Shown: positions 20,126 to 29,208 of the stretch, piece after piece | Layout: each line of letters opens with the position of its first letter | Position numbering within the stretch: position 1 is the first letter of the stretch | Origin: Deltaproteobacteria bacterium | GTDB taxonomy: Bacteria; Desulfobacterota; Binatia; Binatales; Binataceae | Length of the DNA stretch: 55,774 bases | Direction: 5' to 3' | Assembly (NCBI GenBank): GCA_021817345.1 | Contig: JAKAVC010000109.1 | Location: 1 to 55,774, forward strand | Position numbers and translations under genes: made by a program | Notes under the pieces: generated by a model | What the model saw: the letters and a program-made list of their open reading frames with translations, nothing else | What the model was told of the DNA's origin: nothing | Databases searched by the model: none

Positions 20126-22027
20126 ATGGCTGTACCACCTGAGGCAGCTTCAAGAGCCGCCGACTCCCAGGGTTCCGGTTCGGCGGGCGACGCTCACAAG
20201 CCGCTTACGCCGCGCGAGCAGGTTGTAATTCGATTTGCCGGAGACTCGGGCGACGGGATGCAGTTGGTTGGGACGCAGTTTACCTCCGAGTCGGCGCTGG
20301 CGGGCAATGACATCGCCACGGTGCCCGACTTTCCCGCCGAAATACGAGCCCCTGCCGGCACCCTGGCCGGAGTGTCGAGCTTCCAAGTCAATATTTCCTC
20401 GAGCGAAATCTTTACCGCCGGCGACGAGCCCAACGTGCTGGTCGCGATGAACCCGGCGGCGCTCAAGGCGAATATCGGCGACCTGAGCCCCAACGCGGTG
20501 ATAATCGCGGACCGGGAGTCGTTCACCGACGCCAATCTCAAGCGCGCCGGATACACCTCTAATCCGCTCACCGACCATTCGTTGGACAAGTTCCAGGTCT
20601 TCGAGGTGGACGTCACCAAGCTGACGACGCTTGCCCTGCAGGGAACGGGCCTGAGCAACCGCCAGGTGGTGCGATGCCGCAATATGTTCGTGCTGGGGCT
20701 GATCTCGTGGCTTTATCAGCGGCCGATCGAGAGCACGGTGTCGTGGCTGGAGAGCCGGTTCAAGAAGACTCCCGAGGTGCTTGACGCCAACATCCGCGCG
20801 CTCAAGGCGGGTTACAATTACGGCGAGACGACCGAGCTGTTCGCCTCGGGCTACAAGGTTCCGCCCGCGAAGATCGCTCCCGGAGTGTACCGCAATATCA
20901 CCGGCAACAGCGCGACGGCTATCGGTTTCACCGTAGCGGCGCAAAAGGCCGGCCGTCCGTTGTTCCTCGGCTCGTACCCGATTACGCCCGCAAGCGACAT
21001 CCTGCACGAGCTTTCCGGCTACAAGAACTACAACGTCTATACCTTTCAGGCAGAGGACGAGATCGCCGGCGTATGCTCGGCTATCGGCGCGGCCTTCGGC
21101 GGCGCAATCGCGATTACGACCACCTCGGGCCCGGGCGTGAACCTTAAAGCCGAGGCGATCGGACTCGCGGTCAAGGTCGAACTGCCGCTCGTCATCACCG
21201 ACGTGCAGCGCGCCGGCCCGTCGACCGGGATGCCGACCAAGCCCGAGCAGGCCGACCTCCTGATGGCGCTGTTCGGACGCCATGGCGAGGCGCCGCTGCC
21301 GATTATCGCCGCGTCAACCCCGGCGGATTGCTTCGAGTGCGCATACGAGGCGGTTCGGATCGCGGTCAAATACATGACGCCCGTGATCCTGCTTACCGAC
21401 GGCGCGCTCGCCAACGGCGCCGAACCGTGGCTGCTGCCCGATCTCTCGAAACTCCCCCCGATCAAGGTCGAGTTCGCGACCAACCCTGACGGGTTCATGC
21501 CCTACGCGCGCGACGAAGAGACACTGTCACGGCCGTGGGCGGTTCCGGGAACGCCCGGCCTGATGCATCGCGTGGGCGGACTCACCGGCGAGCATCTGAC
21601 CGGCAATGTCAGCTACTCGCCATCCAACCATGAGATGATGATCCGGCTTCGCGCGCGCAAGATCGCGGGAATCGCGCGCGAGATGAAACCGCTCGAGATC
21701 TTCGGCGACCAGGAGGGTGGCGACATCGTCGTGCTCGGATGGGGTTCGACCTTCGGCCCGATTCGCGAGGCGGTCAAGCAGACGCGGGCGGCGGGCAAGA
21801 AGGTTTCGCACATCCACTTGCGTTACCTCAATCCGCTGCCCAAAGACCTTGGCGAAAAGCTCCGCCGGTTCAAGAAAGCGATGGTGGCGGAGATGAACCT
21901 CGGGCAACTGCTCAAGCTGGTGCGCGCCGACTATCTGATCGACGCGATCGGGTGCAACAAGGTCCAGGGCCGTCCGTTCAAAGTCAGCGAACTGGTGTCC
22001 CGGATCTCGCGCGCCCTGGAGGACTGA
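20126..22027 (+). CDS. korA: 2-oxoglutarate (2-oxoacid):ferredoxin oxidoreductase, gamma-alpha subunit
   Basis: This 633-residue subunit of a two-subunit 2-oxoacid:ferredoxin oxidoreductase has the gamma domain fused at the N-terminus (RFAGDSGDGMQLVGTQFTSE, PDFPAEIRAPAGTLAGVSSF). The alpha domain begins near residue 250 (GNSATAIGFTVAAQKAGRPL) and contains YPITPASDILHELS, EDEIAGVCSAIGAAFGG, ITTTSGPGVNLKAEAIGLA and QRAGPSTGMPTKPEQADLL. It oxidises 2-oxoglutarate or a related 2-oxoacid to acyl-CoA and reduces ferredoxin. The start ATG at 20126 has GAGGGAGAGAAG ahead. The 221-base leader has a TATACT box at 20031-20036 but no clear -35. korB follows five bases downstream. Confidence 0.93.
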   Translation: MAVPPEAASRAADSQGSGSAGDAHKPLTPREQVVIRFAGDSGDGMQLVGTQFTSESALAGNDIATVPDFPAEIRAPAGTLAGVSSFQVNISSSEIFTAGDEPNVLVAMNPAALKANIGDLSPNAVIIADRESFTDANLKRAGYTSNPLTDHSLDKFQVFEVDVTKLTTLALQGTGLSNRQVVRCRNMFVLGLISWLYQRPIESTVSWLESRFKKTPEVLDANIRALKAGYNYGETTELFASGYKVPPAKIAPGVYRNITGNSATAIGFTVAAQKAGRPLFLGSYPITPASDILHELSGYKNYNVYTFQAEDEIAGVCSAIGAAFGGAIAITTTSGPGVNLKAEAIGLAVKVELPLVITDVQRAGPSTGMPTKPEQADLLMALFGRHGEAPLPIIAASTPADCFECAYEAVRIAVKYMTPVILLTDGALANGAEPWLLPDLSKLPPIKVEFATNPDGFMPYARDEETLSRPWAVPGTPGLMHRVGGLTGEHLTGNVSYSPSNHEMMIRLRARKIAGIAREMKPLEIFGDQEGGDIVVLGWGSTFGPIREAVKQTRAAGKKVSHIHLRYLNPLPKDLGEKLRRFKKAMVAEMNLGQLLKLVRADYLIDAIGCNKVQGRPFKVSELVSRISRALED

Positions 22028-22032
22028 CGAAT

Positions 22033-23031
<999 letters not shown>

Positions 23032-23055
23032 GAACGTTCCGATAACCGCACACTC

Positions 23056-23092
23056 AACCCGGAAGGACCTATTCCTTCCGGGTTTTCTTTTT
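23056..23092 (+). terminator. Rho-independent terminator after korB
   Basis: A perfect 12-bp inverted repeat (AACCCGGAAGGA at 23056-23067 and TCCTTCCGGGTT at 23073-23084) has a 5-base loop and is followed by TTCTTTTT. It ends the korAB transcript and may also serve the convergent SDR gene weakly. Confidence 0.92.
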
Positions 23093-23155
23093 CGTCGCGC
23101 GGCGAAGATGCCGGTAAGTCGCGCCGTCGATCGGCCCGGCAGGTCCGCGAAGGGT

Positions 23156-23890
23156 TCAGAAATTGGTGCGCTTGAACAGGCGTTCAGGGATTATCCTTAT
23201 CACGCCCATGATCGGCCGCCAGAACCACGGCACGTAAACGACGTCGCGCTTTTTTTCCCATGCGCGGAAGATGCTTGCGGCGGCTCTCTCGGGCGCGACG
23301 GTCAGCAGCGTGCCTTCGCGTCCCCAGGTCATGCGCGTGTCGACGGTGCCGAGAATCACCGTCATCACGTGAACGCCTCGGCGCGAGAGTCTTGCGCGCA
23401 GGCCCTGGGTGAAAAGATGCAGCGCGCCCTTGGCCGAGCCGTAAACGTAGTTGCGCGCGCGCCCGCGAACGCCCGCGACCGAGCCGAGCACGACGATGAA
23501 GCCGCGGCCCTGCTGCTCGAGATGGCGCGCCGCGAGCGTCAGTATCGAGACCGCGCCCGCGTAATTCTGGTTCACGAGCGAGAGTGCCTCGCCGGGATCT
23601 ATCAGCGCGCGCGCCTCGTCGCCGAGCGTGCCGAAGCACAGGAGCACGCCGTCGAGCCCGCCGAGTTCGCGGATCGCGCGCTCAAGGAAATCGCGATGCG
23701 AGGCGAAGTCGGCGGCGTCGAAGGTTCCCCAGAGCGCGTCGGCGCCCGAGCGCGTCGCGATATCCGCGGCGATCTTCGACGCTTCGGCGGCGTCGCGCGC
23801 CGCCGCATGGATTCGCGCGCCGCGCTCCGCGAACCGCATCGCGAGCGCCCGCGCGATGGGAGAAGTTGCGCCAAGCAGCAGTATCTTCAT
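23156..23890 (-). CDS. SDR reductase, DprE2-like
   Basis: This 244-residue short-chain dehydrogenase has a degenerate cofactor loop (LLLGATSPIARALAMRFAERG), as in decaprenylphospho-2-keto-erythropentose reductase (DprE2). The catalytic residues are the Ser in GFIVVLGSVAGVRGR and Tyr/Lys in NYVYGSAKGALHLFTQGLR. The C-terminus has VILGTVDTRMTWG and a membrane-leaning WKPIMGVIRIIPERLF-like tail (WFWRPIMGVIRIIPE). It lies directly downstream of the DprE1-like oxidase with 15 bases between, the same order as in mycobacteria. In this setting the pair would epimerise a polyprenyl-phosphoryl pentose or a related glycolipid; the substrate is inferred only from the partnership. Confidence 0.82.
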   Translation of the reverse strand: MKILLLGATSPIARALAMRFAERGARIHAAARDAAEASKIAADIATRSGADALWGTFDAADFASHRDFLERAIRELGGLDGVLLCFGTLGDEARALIDPGEALSLVNQNYAGAVSILTLAARHLEQQGRGFIVVLGSVAGVRGRARNYVYGSAKGALHLFTQGLRARLSRRGVHVMTVILGTVDTRMTWGREGTLLTVAPERAAASIFRAWEKKRDVVYVPWFWRPIMGVIRIIPERLFKRTNF

Positions 23891-23905
23891 CGCCGCGCGC
23901 TCCGC

Positions 23906-25321
23906 CTACGCCGGTTCCATTTTGAGCCTGCGCGAGAGGCTCGAGGAAAAGCGGTTGTCGGGGTCGGCCACGGCCTTGATTTGCCGCCACCTGTCGAGGT
24001 TCGGATACATCGCGCGGAGCGCCTCAGGCGCAAGGCGCGCGTCCTTGGCCAGGTACACGCGTCCGCCGCGCTTGAGCACCATCGCGTCAAGGCGGTCGAG
24101 AAACTCAAACAGCCCCTGCGTCACGGGGAAATCGAGCGCGAGCGTGTAACCCGGCATCGGAAACGAGAGCATCCCCTCCTGCGCGCCGAACTTCTTGAGC
24201 ACGGCCAAAAAAGAGCCGCGCCCGCTCTTTGCGATCGCTTCGAGAACCTCGACAAGGCCCTCGCGACTCTCGCCGAGCGGCCACACGCACTGGTATTGGA
24301 CGAATCCGCGTTTGCCGTAAATCCGGTTCCAGTTTTCGATCGAATCAAGCGGATAGAAGAATGGCTGATATGGCGTGATCACGCGCGCGGCGCTCGGATG
24401 GCGCAGGTAGTAGGCCGCATTGAACGCGCGCACGCTCGCGGGCGCGAGAACGAAGCCCGGCAAATCGAGCGGCACCGCAAGACGCGACGGCGGCTCGGGG
24501 CGAAGCGGAGACTGGCGCAGCCTTGCCGGCAGCGCTTCAGGGGCGGCGAAATTTCCCACGCTCAGAATCGAGCGGCCGAGCGCGCCGCGCCGGGCAAGGC
24601 AATCGATCCACGCGACTGAATAATCGTAGCGCGAATCGGCCGCCTCGAACCGGGCGAAGGCGTCGTCCACGTTGGCCGCGCGGATGATTTCGCCCTCAAG
24701 ATAGGCGCTCGCGATGTGGCGGAGCCGGATCTCGAGTTCGATAATGACGCCGGTCAGGCCCATCCCGCCGACCGTCGCCCAGAACAGTTCCGTGTTCTCC
24801 TCGCGCGAGCATCGCTTGATTTCGCCCGAAGCGAGCATCAGATCGAACCAGGACACGTGGGCTGCCAGCGAGGATTCACGATGGTGGTTTTTGCCGTGGA
24901 CGTCCGCCGCTATCGCGCCGCCCAGGGTGACGTAGCGGGTTCCAGGCGTTACCGGCGGAAAAAAGCCGCGCGGCACGAACACGTCGATGATTTCCCCGAT
25001 CGTGACGCCCGCTTCGCACCGGAGCGCGCGCGTCTTGGGATCGAAGGCGAGCATCCGGTTCATCCGCTCGACGTCAACCACCCGCGCGCCGGCATTAAGC
25101 GCGGCATCGCCGTAGGCGCGCCCCGCGCCGCGCGCGATCAGCGTCCGGGTGTTGGAAACAACGACCGAGCGCAATTCGGCGAGCTTCTCGGGGCGATAGA
25201 CCTCGCTTTCGCAGGCCGGGTAGCGGCCCCATCCGCTGAGCCGCGTGCGACGGCCGCGCGCGCTCGAAACCGCCTCTGGCGCCTCGGTACCGGATATTTC
25301 GGATAAGGTTGCCTCGTTCAT
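23906..25321 (-). CDS. FAD-binding oxidoreductase, DprE1-like (decaprenylphosphoryl-ribose oxidase family)
   Basis: This 471-residue VAO-type flavoprotein has FAD-binding motifs RTLIARGAGRAYGDAALN and LGGAIAADVHGKNHH, the latter carrying the family histidine. VGGMGLTGVIIELEIRLRHI, YSVAWIDCLARR and RGFVQYQCVWPL follow. The C-terminal part has SFPMPGYTLALDFPV and YLAKDARLAPEALRAMYP with the conserved Lys. The position that in Mycobacterium DprE1 is the benzothiazinone-reactive Cys387 appears here as Ala395 (codon 24137-24139), by my alignment of that segment from memory. The start at 25321 excludes an unlikely 79-codon lead. With the SDR downstream it forms a DprE1-DprE2 pair. Confidence 0.85.
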   Translation of the reverse strand: MNEATLSEISGTEAPEAVSSARGRRTRLSGWGRYPACESEVYRPEKLAELRSVVVSNTRTLIARGAGRAYGDAALNAGARVVDVERMNRMLAFDPKTRALRCEAGVTIGEIIDVFVPRGFFPPVTPGTRYVTLGGAIAADVHGKNHHRESSLAAHVSWFDLMLASGEIKRCSREENTELFWATVGGMGLTGVIIELEIRLRHIASAYLEGEIIRAANVDDAFARFEAADSRYDYSVAWIDCLARRGALGRSILSVGNFAAPEALPARLRQSPLRPEPPSRLAVPLDLPGFVLAPASVRAFNAAYYLRHPSAARVITPYQPFFYPLDSIENWNRIYGKRGFVQYQCVWPLGESREGLVEVLEAIAKSGRGSFLAVLKKFGAQEGMLSFPMPGYTLALDFPVTQGLFEFLDRLDAMVLKRGGRVYLAKDARLAPEALRAMYPNLDRWRQIKAVADPDNRFSSSLSRRLKMEPA

Positions 25322-25425
25322 GCCACGCCCACGGTAAGCTAACAGGAAGGCGCAACCGGAGGAACGCCGGAGCGCGCGCACGCTCGCGGGTCGCGTGTTT
25401 TTGCCACGCGCGCATCGGATGCCCC

Positions 25426-25580
25426 AGCAGGCTGTTGATAAATCACAGCCTGCTCCCCCTCTCTTGTCTCCCCCGCAAAAGAGCGGGAGAGAAGATTGAG
25501 GAAGGCGGCCGTCTTTTACGCAGAGTGTTGAGAAGGAGATTCTTTGCTCGACTTTCAACTGCGATCCTTCTGAACACGGT
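25426..25580. repeat. Palindromic intergenic repeat, copy 1
   Basis: This is a non-coding block built of three hairpins. The first is AGCAGGCTGT (25426-25435) against ACAGCCTGCT (25445-25454), a perfect match. The second is a weaker one around CCCCCGC / GCGGGAG at 25470-25490. The third is GTGTTGAGAAGGA (25525-25537) against TCCTTCTGAACAC (25565-25577), with one mismatch. It shares GATTGAGGAAGG (25494-25505) and TTTTACGCAG (25514-25523) with copy 2 at 27182. Together with copy 2 it brackets the carboxyltransferase gene in direct orientation. Confidence 0.65.
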
Positions 25581-25624
25581 TGCTGCTAGGATGGCCGTCG
25601 GACGCAACAGGGGAGAGTGAAATC

Positions 25625-27181
25625 ATGTCCTGGCAGCCGGAAATCGACGAAATTCGCCGCCGCATCGAAATTGCCAAGCAGATGGGCGGGCCCGACAATA
25701 TCAAACGTCAGCACGACGGCGGAAAACTGACCGTCCGCGAGCGTATCGAGCGCCTGCTCGATCCCGGAACCTTTCACGAATACGGCGCGCTGGCCGGAAG
25801 CCCGAAATACGAGGGCGACACGATGGTCGGCTTCATGCCGGCTAATTTCGTCGGAGGAACCGGCAGGATAAACGGCAGGATGGTCGCGGTCGGCGGCGAC
25901 GATTTCACGATGCGCGGCGGCGCGGCCGACGCTTCGGTCGGCAACAAGCAGGGTTACGCCGAGCTTATCGCGCACGAACTTCGCATCCCGATTGTCCGGC
26001 TCGTGGACGGCACGGGCGGCGGCGGAAGCGTGCGCACGCTCGATACTCTGCGGCGCACCTACGTTCCGGCGAATCCCGCGTTCGACATCCTGGTGAAGCT
26101 GACGGGCGAAGTGCCGGTGGTGGCGGGATGCATGGGATCGGTTGCGGGACTGGGCGCGGCGCGCGTCGCGGCGTCGCACTTCTCGGTGATGGTGCGCGGG
26201 ACGAGTCAGCTTTTTGTCGCGGGGCCGCCGGTCGTGAAATGGGGTACGGGCGAGGACCTTACCAAGGAGGAACTGGGCGGCTCCGACATCCACGCGCACG
26301 GAAGCGGCGCGGTTGACAACGAGGCCGAAAGCGAGGACGACGCGTTCGCGCAGATACGGCGCTTTCTTTCCTATCTGCCGCAGAGCGTGTGGCAGGTTCC
26401 GCCCTATGCGAAGCCGGACGACGAACCCGGCCGGCGCGAAGAGGAGCTGATCGGCATCGTGCCGCGCAACCGGCGCCAGGGCTACGACGCGCGCCGGATC
26501 GTCGAGTGCGTGATGGATCGCGAATCGTTTTTCGAGATCGCGCCCGGATTCGGCCCGTCGCTGGTTACGGGCTTCGCGCGGCTCGACGGCTTTGCGGTCG
26601 GCGTGATGGCGAACGATCCGTATTTTATCGGCGGCTCACTGGACGCGGCGGCGTCGGACAAGATGGTGAAGTTCGTGGACCTGTGCGACACGTTCCATCT
26701 GCCGGTTGTGAACTTCGTCGATCAGCCGGGATTTCTTATCGGGCGCCAGGCCGAGATGGAAGGAACGATACGGCACGGCGTGCGCGCTCTTTACGCGGTG
26801 TTCCAGGCCACTACGCCGTGGGTCGCTATCATGGTGCGGCGATGCTTCGGAGTGGCGGGCGCGGGGCACGGAATCACGACCGGGCTCAACTTGCGCTACG
26901 CGTGGCCGTCGGCCGATTGGGGATCGCTGCCGATCGAGGGCGGAATCGAGGCTGCCTACAAGCGCGATCTTGCGGCGGCCGCCGATCCGGACAAATTAAG
27001 GCGCGAGCTCGAAGAGAAATTCAACGCGGTGCGCTCGCCGATCCGAACGGCCGAGGCGTTCGGAATCGAGGAGATAATCGATCCGCGCGACACGCGTCCC
27101 ATTCTGTGCGAATGGGTGCATCAGGCCTACGAAATAATCCCGACGCAGCTTGGGCCGAGGACGCGGATGATGCGTCCGTAG
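25625..27181 (+). CDS. Biotin-dependent acyl-CoA carboxylase, carboxyltransferase subunit
   Basis: This 518-residue carboxyltransferase of the propionyl/methylcrotonyl-CoA carboxylase beta type moves CO2 from carboxybiotin to an acyl-CoA. It has both crotonase-like halves: QHDGGKLTVRERIERLLDPG, VGGDDFTMRGGAADASVGNK, VDGTGGGGSVRTLD, then VVNFVDQPGFLIGRQAEMEG, GVAGAGHGITTGLNLRYAWP and SADWGSLPIEGGIEAAYKRD. The start at 25625 has GGGGAGAG ahead. The biotin carrier is encoded at 28966, beyond an MFS gene. The biotin carboxylase is not in the window. The substrate acyl group is not certain; the GVAGAGHG loop fits the broad acyl-CoA group. Direct repeats flank the gene. Confidence 0.9.
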   Translation: MSWQPEIDEIRRRIEIAKQMGGPDNIKRQHDGGKLTVRERIERLLDPGTFHEYGALAGSPKYEGDTMVGFMPANFVGGTGRINGRMVAVGGDDFTMRGGAADASVGNKQGYAELIAHELRIPIVRLVDGTGGGGSVRTLDTLRRTYVPANPAFDILVKLTGEVPVVAGCMGSVAGLGAARVAASHFSVMVRGTSQLFVAGPPVVKWGTGEDLTKEELGGSDIHAHGSGAVDNEAESEDDAFAQIRRFLSYLPQSVWQVPPYAKPDDEPGRREEELIGIVPRNRRQGYDARRIVECVMDRESFFEIAPGFGPSLVTGFARLDGFAVGVMANDPYFIGGSLDAAASDKMVKFVDLCDTFHLPVVNFVDQPGFLIGRQAEMEGTIRHGVRALYAVFQATTPWVAIMVRRCFGVAGAGHGITTGLNLRYAWPSADWGSLPIEGGIEAAYKRDLAAAADPDKLRRELEEKFNAVRSPIRTAEAFGIEEIIDPRDTRPILCEWVHQAYEIIPTQLGPRTRMMRP

Positions 27182-27345
27182 CAGGCGGTTTATGGATTGC
27201 AGCATGGCCCCTCTGTCTTGTCGCTCCGCGAAAAAGCGGGGGGAGAGGATTGAGGAAGGAAGCCATTTTTTACGCAGGGTGTTGAGGCCATGCTTTCATT
27301 CAGATTGTGTTTTCCGCTCTTCTCAACACGCTGTTAGGAGAAGGT
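27182..27345. repeat. Palindromic intergenic repeat, copy 2
   Basis: It starts right after the carboxyltransferase stop codon. Its long-range inverted repeat is GTGTTGAG (27279-27286) against CTCAACAC (27322-27329). The segment between, CCATGCTTTCATTCAGATTG, is closely matched in copy 3 (42706-42766). Upstream it shares GATTGAGGAAGG and TTTTACGCAG with copy 1. It closes with CTGTTAGG. It lies in the same orientation as copies 1 and 3. Confidence 0.7.
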
Positions 27346-27406
27346 TGTGGGGCGGCCGCGAGGCCGCGCGCGGCGGCCTTCGCCGCGGAAAGCGCCCCCA
27401 GCGGCG

Positions 27407-28750
27407 TTAAGCGCTTGCGGTTTCGCGCATCGGCTCGCCCGTCTCGCGCGCGCGAATCGCGCGTCCGGGCCGCGTCAGAAGCATCGCGGCGATATAGATC
27501 ACCATTCCGGCGAGCGAGATCTCGATCCACCGCTCCCATCCCGAATGTTTCGCGACGATGATCGTGAGCGGTGCCGAGATGGCGACCCATCCTCGCGCGA
27601 TCAGCCCGAAGAAAGCCCATCCGGTGGCCTGCAGCGCGGGTGAAATGTCCTCGAGCGTCTCGGAGAATTGCGCGGCCCACGGCACGTAGCCGATCGCAAG
27701 GAAACATCCGAGCGTCGTCGCGACGACGGCCATCTCCCCCTGCGGCATCGCGTGGCCGAACTTCGGTATCCACCAGAGCAGCAATCCGCAGCTCAGCACC
27801 GCTCCGAAGATCGCGATCGGCTTTCGCGACTGGAGCCGGTCGGACACGTAGCCGGTTGCGACCAGCACCGCGAGATTCGCCGCCCAGAAGTACGCGTTGA
27901 GCGAGGCCGCCTCGGCCGGACTGTAATGGAACGCATCCGTGAACATCGCTGGCCCGAACGGCTGCAGCGTGAAGTAAAGCGTCAGGTTCGCGACGACGCC
28001 GAACACCAGCAGCCACACCTCGAAGTGGCGCAAAAGCGCGGCGAACGCCGCGGTAGTGCTCGAAGGAAGCTCGGCCGCGCTCGGACGGCGGCGTCCCTCG
28101 GCCTCCATCGCGGCGATTTCGCTGCGGAAGATGCGCAGCCGAAGTTCCGGGCTGAGATCCTTCAGCCAAACTATGATCGGCACGAACATCGCCACCCCCA
28201 GGAAGCCGGTGATCCAGATCTGGGACTGCCAGGTGTGATAGATGGGCAACGTTTGTCCCGCGATGAAGTTGGCCAGAAAGTTCGCTCCGACGGGCCCGAT
28301 CGTGAACAGGCCGAAGGCGAGCGCGCGACTCAGCCGCGGCGACATGTCGCGCACCAGCGCCGCTCCCGCGCCGGCCATCAGGCCGCCCACCACGCTCATC
28401 AGGGTGCGGATGATTATGAAGCTCGCCACGTCGTGGATGAGCAGGTTGGCGAACACCAGAACGATCACTGCGGCAAGGCACGCGTCGATAATGAGCACGC
28501 GGCCGAACCTGTCCGCGAGCGGACCGCCGAAGAAGGCCGAGACCGCGGATATCGCCACGGCAAAGCTGATGAAGCCGCCGTACCCGAGCATGCTCATGTG
28601 GATGTCCGGCAGAAGAAGCGGCAGAAGCGGCGCGAGCTGGAACTCGTAGGAAGCGAGCACGGTCGCAAGCACCGTGAGCAGCACGAGTCCCCATCGATGC
28701 GCTCCGCGGGGATACTCGGTCAGCGTGCGAGCCTCGGTAAACCTGCTCAT
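27407..28750 (-). CDS. Major facilitator superfamily transporter
   Basis: This 447-residue inner-membrane carrier has about twelve helices. The MFS loop 2-3 motif is GGPLADRFGRVLIID (GxxxDRxGR). The second half repeats it as TGYVSDRLQSRKPI. Helices include LLTVLATVLASYEFQLAPLL, VVGGLMAGAGAALVRDM and FFGLIARGWVAISAPLTIIV. The long central loop, LKDLSPELRLRIF, contains the two-half linker. The start ATG at 28750 has GGAGG seven bases upstream. The family cannot be narrowed to a substrate; neighbours (acyl-CoA carboxylase subunits) hint at an organic acid, but it lies on the opposite strand to both. Confidence 0.88.
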   Translation of the reverse strand: MSRFTEARTLTEYPRGAHRWGLVLLTVLATVLASYEFQLAPLLPLLLPDIHMSMLGYGGFISFAVAISAVSAFFGGPLADRFGRVLIIDACLAAVIVLVFANLLIHDVASFIIIRTLMSVVGGLMAGAGAALVRDMSPRLSRALAFGLFTIGPVGANFLANFIAGQTLPIYHTWQSQIWITGFLGVAMFVPIIVWLKDLSPELRLRIFRSEIAAMEAEGRRRPSAAELPSSTTAAFAALLRHFEVWLLVFGVVANLTLYFTLQPFGPAMFTDAFHYSPAEAASLNAYFWAANLAVLVATGYVSDRLQSRKPIAIFGAVLSCGLLLWWIPKFGHAMPQGEMAVVATTLGCFLAIGYVPWAAQFSETLEDISPALQATGWAFFGLIARGWVAISAPLTIIVAKHSGWERWIEISLAGMVIYIAAMLLTRPGRAIRARETGEPMRETASA

Positions 28751-28965
28751 CGTGCCTCCGCTCCGGCGTTGAAAACCCGCCCGGATATGTGTGTCCCTGC
28801 GATTAAGAAATTGCCGGCCGGCGAGCCCCTTCGCCGCCGCTTCTTCCTGTACAACCAAACCGCAGGCTTGCTCAAGCCGAAAATCACCCGATGCGGCTGG
28901 TGCTCGCGGACACGGTCCTGCTAAGAGGTCGATGCGGCAAAGAGAGAGCGGAGGGAAGACGCGCA

Positions 28966-29178
28966 ATGGAGCTCAGAAGCCCATCGGTGGGCAAGGTGCT
29001 GAGACTGTCGGTGGAACCAGGTGCGGAAGTGGCTCGCGGCCAGGAGGTTCTGGTGATCGAGTCGATGAAGGTCGAGATTCCGATCAAGGCCGCCGCAAGC
29101 GGACGAGTAAAAGAGTTCCGGGTCGCTCCGGGCGAGCAGATCCAGCGAAACGCGGTCCTTGCCGTTCTCCAGCCGTGA
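28966..29178 (+). CDS. Biotin carboxyl carrier domain protein
   Basis: This is a 70-residue stand-alone biotinyl domain. The biotin-accepting Lys is in VIESMKVEIPIKA. Normal flanks are SPSVGKVLRLSVEPGAEV and GRVKEFRVAPGEQIQRNAVL. The size matches small BCCP subunits of acyl-CoA carboxylases. GGAGGGAAG lies nine bases before the ATG. It should carry carboxybiotin to the carboxyltransferase encoded at 25625. The two are separated by an MFS gene on the other strand, and no biotin carboxylase gene is seen. Confidence 0.9.
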   Translation: MELRSPSVGKVLRLSVEPGAEVARGQEVLVIESMKVEIPIKAAASGRVKEFRVAPGEQIQRNAVLAVLQP

Positions 29179-29208
29179 CGGCGAATCGCCGTTGCGCCGC
29201 CGTTCGCG

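Noticed and set aside
23156-25321. Arabinan biosynthesis locus as in mycobacteria
   Set aside because: Only the DprE1/DprE2-like pair is present; no UbiA, arabinosyltransferase or other mycolate/arabinan gene lies nearby.
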